Below are positions 31,475 to 35,604 of a stretch of 35,604 nt of DNA, piece by piece; the stretch's first letter is position 1, and each line of letters opens with the position of its first letter. A program made the translations under genes and the position numbers. The DNA comes from Kribbella catacumbae DSM 19601 (GTDB lineage: Bacteria; Actinomycetota; Actinomycetes; Propionibacteriales; Kribbellaceae). The stretch spans positions 1 to 35,604 of the forward strand of contig NZ_AQUZ01000080.1 of assembly GCF_000372465.1 (NCBI RefSeq), written 5' to 3'. The notes under the pieces are model-generated. The model did no database searches. It was not told the origin of the DNA and saw nothing but the letters and a program-made list of their open reading frames with translations.

Positions 31475-32613
31475 TGGCGGGCATCGACATCGAAGGCCTG
31501 GCGACCGTCTACCCGAACGGCGTCCGCGCCGTCGACGGGCTGGACCTGACCGTGGCCGACGGCGAGTTCTTCGCCCTGCTCGGCCCGTCCGGGTGCGGCA
31601 AGACGACGCTGCTGCGCACCATCGCCGGGCTGGAATCCGCGACCGAGGGCACCGTCCGGATCGACTCGGCCGACGTGACCCGGCTCGAGCCCGGCAAGCG
31701 GGGTGTCGCGATGGTCTTCCAGGACTACGCGCTCTTCCCGCACATGACCGTCTCGGAGAACATCACCTACCCGTTGAAGGTACGGCGGGTCGCCCCGTCG
31801 ACTCGCGCGGAGGTCGCCGAGCGGACCTCGGGTGAGCTCTCGCTGCACGGCTTGCTCGAGCGCCGGCCGGGACAGCTGTCCGGTGGTCAGCAGCAGCGCG
31901 TCGCGCTGGCCCGGGCGATCGCGTCCGAGGGCAAGGTGCTGCTGCTCGACGAGCCGCTGTCCAACCTGGACGCGCGGTTGCGGCTCGAGGCCCGCACCTT
32001 CCTGAAGAAGCTGCAGAAGGACCTGGGGATCACCACGGTCTTCGTCACCCACGACCAGGCCGAGGCGCTGGCGTTGGCCGACCGGATCGCGGTGATGCAG
32101 GACGGCAAACTGCGCCAGCTCGGCTCGCCACGCGAGGTGTTCGCACGGCCATCGAACACCTTCGTCGCAAACTTCATCGGCTCCACACCGATGAACCTGG
32201 TGCCCGGCGTCGTGTCGGCTTCGTCCATCGACGGCCGGCCGGTCGATGGTGGTTCCAATGGGTCGGCGGTGGGTGCGGTCTCGCTCGCCGGCGGGTCATT
32301 GCCAGCCGCAACAGCGTCCGCGCCGGCTGGTGCGGAGGTGACGGTCGGCATCCGGCCGGAGTATCTGACGCTGTCGACGCGTGACGTCTCCGGGCCGTCG
32401 TTGCGGGGTTCGGTGGTCGTCGCGGAGAACCTGGGCACGATGTCCTTGGTCAGCGTCGACTGCGATGGAACGCTGATCGGCGTGACAGTGCCGGAGGAAG
32501 ACGAGCCGGCGCCGGGGACTCCCGTCGTACTGACTGCCTCCGCGCAGCGAGTGCTGCTGTACGACAAGGAGTCCGGCGAACTGCTCGCCCGCCAGCCGGC
32601 CGTCGTCGGCTGA
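31474..32613 (+). CDS. Carbohydrate ABC importer ATPase (MsmK/UgpC/MalK type)
   Basis: A 379-residue ATPase. Walker A is GPSGCGKTT, Q-loop VFQDYALFPH, signature LSGGQQQR, Walker B VLLLDEPLSNLDA and H-loop FVTHDQ. A C-terminal TOBE/OB region (about 240-379) as in MalK could carry regulatory contacts. It contains a linker rich in Gly, Ser and Ala (about 245-285) longer than usual. GGAGGG lies 12 bases before the ATG. Many actinobacteria use one shared MsiK ATPase for sugar importers; this operon carries its own. Confidence 0.94.
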   Translation: MAGIDIEGLATVYPNGVRAVDGLDLTVADGEFFALLGPSGCGKTTLLRTIAGLESATEGTVRIDSADVTRLEPGKRGVAMVFQDYALFPHMTVSENITYPLKVRRVAPSTRAEVAERTSGELSLHGLLERRPGQLSGGQQQRVALARAIASEGKVLLLDEPLSNLDARLRLEARTFLKKLQKDLGITTVFVTHDQAEALALADRIAVMQDGKLRQLGSPREVFARPSNTFVANFIGSTPMNLVPGVVSASSIDGRPVDGGSNGSAVGAVSLAGGSLPAATASAPAGAEVTVGIRPEYLTLSTRDVSGPSLRGSVVVAENLGTMSLVSVDCDGTLIGVTVPEEDEPAPGTPVVLTASAQRVLLYDKESGELLARQPAVVG

Positions 32614-33863
32614 TGGCCGTCACGTCGTACCGGCAGCGGTGGACGCTGGACGACCGGGCTTCGTCGGTCTGGCACTCGTTGCCGGTCGACATCCCGCCTG
32701 GCTGTCCCGGCCTGCTGGTGACCTTGACCGTGCCTTCGGTGGACGGCGCCGTGATCGACCTGGGGTGTGAAGGCGCGAGCGGCTGGCGCGGGTGGTCCGG
32801 TGGTGCTCGCCGGACCTTCGCGATCACCCCCACCGCCGCGACACCTGGCTATGTGGCTGGCGAGCTGGAGGAGGGCACCTGGTTCGTGGTCATCGGGCTG
32901 CATCGAGTGCCGGTCGAGGGCGTGGAGTTGGTGGTCGAGGCAGTCACCGGGCCGGTCTCGGTGATCCCGGGACTGGACGAGTACGCCGCGTTGACGGCTG
33001 CTGTCGGCGTACCGGCTCGACCGCCGCGACGGGTGCTGCCTGCGGCCGACGGGCTTCGGTGGGTGGCGGGTGACTTCCACGCGCACACGCTGCACTCCGA
33101 CGGCTCGACTCCGGTCGCCAACCTGGCAGCGCTAGGGGTGGCGGCTGGGCTGGACTTCATGGCGATCACCGACCACAACACCGAGGCGCATCACGCCGAG
33201 CTGGCTGCTGTGGGCCGTCGTTTCGGCATCGGGCTCATCCCCGGGCAGGAGGTGACCACAGACACCGGCCACGCCAACGCCTTCGGTGCGATCGGCGTCA
33301 TCGACTTCCGCCGCCCGGCCTCCACCTGGGTCACCGAGGTCGCCCGCCGCGGCGGGTTGCTGTCGATCAACCACCCGCTGGGAGGCGACTGCTCCTGGCG
33401 ATGGGACCTCCCCGAACACCCACCCCTGGCCGAGATCTGGCACTCCTCCTGGCTCGACCACAGCTGGGGCGGCCCCATCGCCTGGTGGCAGGCCTGGGGC
33501 CTCGGTACCACCACGCCGATCGGCGGCAGCGACTACCACAACCCTGACTCCATGACCCTGCCCGGAACCCCCACCACCTGGGTAGCCATCGACGCCGCCG
33601 CCGAGGGCCCGGACGAACTGGTCCCCGCAGTCCTAGAAGCCTTAGCAGTCGGCCGAACCGCCATCTCCACCAGCTACAACGCCCCCGCAGTACTCCACAA
33701 CGCCAACGAGCTAGTGGTAATCGACGCCCCCAACACCCTCCTACTCACCCCCGACGGCACCCGCCACCCCATCCGCACGCCGTACGAGTCCGTACCGGCC
33801 CCCACCACCACCGGCACAGCTCTCATAACCCACGACAACCGCTTCCTCTCCCTCACCAACTGA
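32613..33863 (+). CDS. PHP-type metallohydrolase, CehA/McbA family
   Basis: A 416-residue predicted phosphoesterase. An N-terminal beta-rich domain (1-145) precedes the PHP domain with its metal ligands in order: DFHAHTLHSDG, ITDHNT, GQEVTT, SINHPLG and GSDYH. No signal peptide is seen, so it acts in the cytoplasm on what the importer delivers. The family includes phosphoesterases and ester or carbamate hydrolases. The ATG overlaps the ATPase stop (TGATG). A rare TTA leucine codon occurs at 33642-33644, which in Streptomyces-like bacteria depends on the bldA tRNA. The last 500 bases are C-rich with CTA, GTA and CGA codons, unlike the earlier part. Confidence 0.88.
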   Translation: MAVTSYRQRWTLDDRASSVWHSLPVDIPPGCPGLLVTLTVPSVDGAVIDLGCEGASGWRGWSGGARRTFAITPTAATPGYVAGELEEGTWFVVIGLHRVPVEGVELVVEAVTGPVSVIPGLDEYAALTAAVGVPARPPRRVLPAADGLRWVAGDFHAHTLHSDGSTPVANLAALGVAAGLDFMAITDHNTEAHHAELAAVGRRFGIGLIPGQEVTTDTGHANAFGAIGVIDFRRPASTWVTEVARRGGLLSINHPLGGDCSWRWDLPEHPPLAEIWHSSWLDHSWGGPIAWWQAWGLGTTTPIGGSDYHNPDSMTLPGTPTTWVAIDAAAEGPDELVPAVLEALAVGRTAISTSYNAPAVLHNANELVVIDAPNTLLLTPDGTRHPIRTPYESVPAPTTTGTALITHDNRFLSLTN

Positions 33864-33929
33864 GGGCCAGCCCCGGCCGGCACGCAGGCGTCCACCGGCA
33901 CCGGCACGGGACTCAGCGGTCGATGACTA

Positions 33930-34367
33930 CTAGGGCGCCAAGGGCTTGTCGCAGCCATCGCCGGCGTTGACAACGCTGTAGGAGCTGACCGTGTTGTAGA
34001 CGCCCGACCCGAAACTGATCTTCCCGTAGGTAGGCGCGACGTTGGGCGGCGAGATCTTGTACGACCATCCCACCTGCCCCCTGTTGTAGTTGTGGTGTTC
34101 GTAGATGCAGACGTAGGCGCCGGTGCGGTTGCGGGCAGACCCGGCCCAGTCCCCGAAGCCAATGGAATGCAGGTTCACGTGCCAGATCGGAGCAACTCCG
34201 TCGGTGTAGGGAGTACCTAAGCCGCCCGTGTTGGGGAAGAGGCAGAACTTCCCTGCGGTGCAGTCATCCCAGGCGGCGTTCGCCTGGGTGGCGGGTGCCG
34301 CGACCAGGACGGCCGCGCCGAGGCCGGTGGCGAGTGCCGCCGAGGTGAGAGCCCGTCGAATGTTCAT
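33930..34367 (-). CDS. Secreted peptidase-inhibitor-like protein (I36 family)
   Basis: A 145-residue exported protein. The signal peptide runs MNIRRALTSAALATG to an AxA site near QANAA. The mature domain of about 110 residues has four Cys (in DDCTAGKFC, YVCIYEH and GDGCDK) and aromatic/Gly-rich strands such as FCLFPNTGG and YNTVSSYSVVN, which match the I36 / SMPI-like beta-gamma-crystallin type fold. Such proteins inhibit metallopeptidases, but many members are uncharacterised. ATG 34367 follows AAAGGAT by seven bases; a longer in-frame reading to 34499 is Arg-rich non-protein. It is divergent from the response regulator gene. Confidence 0.82.
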   Translation of the reverse strand: MNIRRALTSAALATGLGAAVLVAAPATQANAAWDDCTAGKFCLFPNTGGLGTPYTDGVAPIWHVNLHSIGFGDWAGSARNRTGAYVCIYEHHNYNRGQVGWSYKISPPNVAPTYGKISFGSGVYNTVSSYSVVNAGDGCDKPLAP

Positions 34368-34482
34368 CGTCGATCCTTTCGAAGAGTTGCTGACGACCTC
34401 GACTCTGAGTGATGCGGCGAGTTCGCTGGGCAATCCCGGACGAATCCGGATGGGCGCTCGCCGATGCCGGGCTGCCGGCTGA

Positions 34483-34510
34483 TCGCGATCTGGTCGCAAT
34501 CTGGTAGAGA
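34483..34510 (+). promoter_or_regulatory. Tandem 11-bp direct repeats abutting a -10 element
   Basis: TCGCGATCTGG and TCGCAATCTGG (one difference) lie head to tail at 34483-34504, directly followed by TAGAGA (34505-34510), a likely -10 element of the response regulator gene. The repeats occupy the -35 region, as expected for an activator-dependent promoter; the regulator itself is an obvious candidate to bind them. Confidence 0.4.
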
Positions 34511-34626
34511 TGTCGCGTTGATGTGGACGGCGCGAGTTTCAGCCCTCCATGATCTGGAACCGAAGTCCTGCTCATCCCCTCCCGGACGCACTTCCCCGGC
34601 GCCCGGACGGTCCCCCGGAGGCTCGT

Positions 34627-35247
34627 TTGCCCGACCGCATCCGGCTGTTGCTCGTCGATGACCAGATCCTCAGCCGAGGCGTGCTCAGAAGCGGTCTGGA
34701 ACGCGAACAGGATCTGGAGGTCGTTGCCGAGCTCAACCGAACCGACGACGTGGTCGGCGCCGCGAAACACCACCGCGCCAACGTCGCACTGCTCGACACC
34801 GCCGGGCCCGGCAGCAACAGCCTCAGCGTGACCACCAGGCTCCGCACCTCGATGCCCGAGTGCCGCGTCGTCATGCTCACCACCTACGGCCGCCCCGGCC
34901 ACCTCCGCCGCGGTCTCGAAGCCGGCGCCAAAGGCTTCGCCCTCAAAGGCAGCCCCGCACCCGAACTCGCCGACGCCGTACGCCGAGTCCACCTCGGCCT
35001 GCGCGTCGTGGACACCAACCTCGAGGCAGAGACCCTCCGGTACGCCGAGACGCCCCTCAACGACGGCGAGACCAACACCCTCCGAGCCGCCCGCGAAGGC
35101 GGCTCCATCGCCCTGATGGCCCACAAGCTCCAGGTCTCCGAACGCGACGTCCGCACCCGCCTCTGGTCCGCCATCGGCAAAACCGGCGCCCGCACCCGAG
35201 CCGACGCCATCCAAACAGCCGAACGCAACGGCTGGCTCCTCGACTAG
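34627..35247 (+). CDS. Orphan NarL/DesR-type response regulator with divergent output domain
   Basis: A 206-residue protein. The receiver domain has the acidic pair DD (11-12), phospho-acceptor D57 (VALLDTAGP), T85/T86 and K107 (GFALKGS). The output domain aligns with a LuxR-type helix-turn-helix but is divergent: the usual LTPREREVL reads LNDGETNTL, while the recognition helix region SERDVRTRLWSAIGKTGARTRADAI is kept. The start is TTG 34627, five bases after GGAGG; the upstream in-frame ATG at 34549 has no site. No histidine kinase is adjacent. The 3' half is rich in C-ending codons. Confidence 0.85.
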   Translation: MPDRIRLLLVDDQILSRGVLRSGLEREQDLEVVAELNRTDDVVGAAKHHRANVALLDTAGPGSNSLSVTTRLRTSMPECRVVMLTTYGRPGHLRRGLEAGAKGFALKGSPAPELADAVRRVHLGLRVVDTNLEAETLRYAETPLNDGETNTLRAAREGGSIALMAHKLQVSERDVRTRLWSAIGKTGARTRADAIQTAERNGWLLD

Positions 35248-35386
35248 CCCCCAGCACCCCCTCCATTTTCCACAGCCCACGCCTCCCTGTGCACAACCTG
35301 ACCATTTCCGGCCACTCGCTGATCCCCTTATAGATAAGGCCTTCCGGCTCCAAAAACTGTCGGTGGCCTCGTCTAGAGTTCTGGGT
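35248..35386 (+). promoter_or_regulatory. Promoter region of the DUF222 gene with palindrome
   Basis: CCTTAT-AG-ATAAGG (35327-35340) is a perfect 6-bp dyad in an AT-rich patch. TAGAGT (35373-35378) lies eight bases before the ATG of the next gene, so the mRNA is probably leaderless. The dyad, about 45 bases upstream of the inferred start site, may be an operator. Confidence 0.45.
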
Positions 35387-35604
35387 ATGGAGACCTCGCA
35401 GCTACTCCCACCATCGATGCTCGGCGACAGCGCCCTGCTGTCCACCATCGACGGTGTCGACGCTGCCCTGTCCACCCTGCTCACCTACCGGCTCCAGCTC
35501 ACCGCCGACCTCGACCACCGCGGCCTGGCCAAGGAACTCGGCGCCCGCGACACCGTCGAGTTCCTCGAGTTGCGCCACCACCGCAACGCCCGCGAAATCC
35601 GCCG
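35387..35604 (+). CDS. DUF222 (13E12-repeat) protein, N-terminal fragment cut by window edge
   Basis: The first 72 codons of a gene running off the window. LLSTIDGVDAALSTLLTYRLQ, LAKELGARDTVEFLELR and RNAREIRR match the helical N-terminus of DUF222 proteins, which in actinobacteria usually end in an HNH nuclease domain and occur as repeated 13E12 families. The C-terminal domain is out of view, so presence of the nuclease cannot be confirmed. No ribosome binding site is seen; TAGAGT eight bases upstream suggests a leaderless transcript. Confidence 0.8.
   Translation, partial: METSQLLPPSMLGDSALLSTIDGVDAALSTLLTYRLQLTADLDHRGLAKELGARDTVEFLELRHHRNAREIR

Noticed and set aside
34264..35484. 406-codon minus-strand frame covering the response regulator
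   Set aside because: It is antisense to the receiver domain with conserved residues and crosses two intergenic regions; it is Gly/Val/Glu-rich as expected of a shadow.

Overview
The window is high-GC DNA from an actinomycete. The recognisable core genes are a topoisomerase I with a Lys/Ala-rich tail and no zinc fingers, a BldG-type STAS protein, a K+-independent H+-pyrophosphatase and an actinobacterial DUF222 protein. Protein style points to Kribbella or a close relative in the Propionibacteriales. This is an impression from the sequence, not a database match. No rRNA, tRNA or CRISPR array was seen.

Layout. 1-492: left end of an IS110-family insertion sequence (transposase N-terminus only) and its non-coding leader. 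493-3704 (minus): topA followed by a Fur-family regulator with a 1-nt overlap. 3896-7015 (minus): an array of secreted alpha/beta hydrolases, one of them a remnant with two internal deletions. 7163-12542 (plus): a 1254-residue secreted GH31 glycosidase, a structured RNA-like intergenic region and a cytochrome P450. 12885-16050 (plus): two tandem TPR-GGDEF diguanylate cyclases. 16047-20329 (minus): a class I methyltransferase, a DUF2785 protein and an ABC-2 exporter pair. 20330-23861: an intergenic region with a perfect 34-bp inverted repeat, then hppA and bldG (minus). 23862-27749 (plus): an MrfA/SftH-like helicase, a small membrane protein and a secreted Cys-rich protein. 27902-28058 (minus): an apparent 21-residue Cys/His/Trp-rich peptide gene with its own promoter. 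28268-33863 (plus): a five-gene operon (lipoprotein, two permeases, ATPase, PHP-type phosphoesterase) joined by stop/start overlaps. 33930-35604: a secreted I36-type inhibitor, an orphan response regulator and the start of a DUF222 protein.

The order topA, methyltransferase, hppA, bldG, divergent helicase resembles, from memory, the Streptomyces bldG neighbourhood. Here about 12 kb of secreted enzymes, P450 and c-di-GMP genes lie between topA and the methyltransferase, and the anti-sigma gene that normally follows bldG is absent. The GH31 enzyme and the ABC operon suggest a saprophyte that degrades polymers and imports sugars or phosphorylated sugars. BldG and the two cyclases link the region to developmental signalling.

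The most unusual items are the 21-residue peptide gene, the perfect 34-bp inverted repeat, the paired alternative hairpins before the P450, the IS110 leader as a likely bridge-RNA gene, and a synonymous duplication of a permease C-terminus inside the ABC operon.
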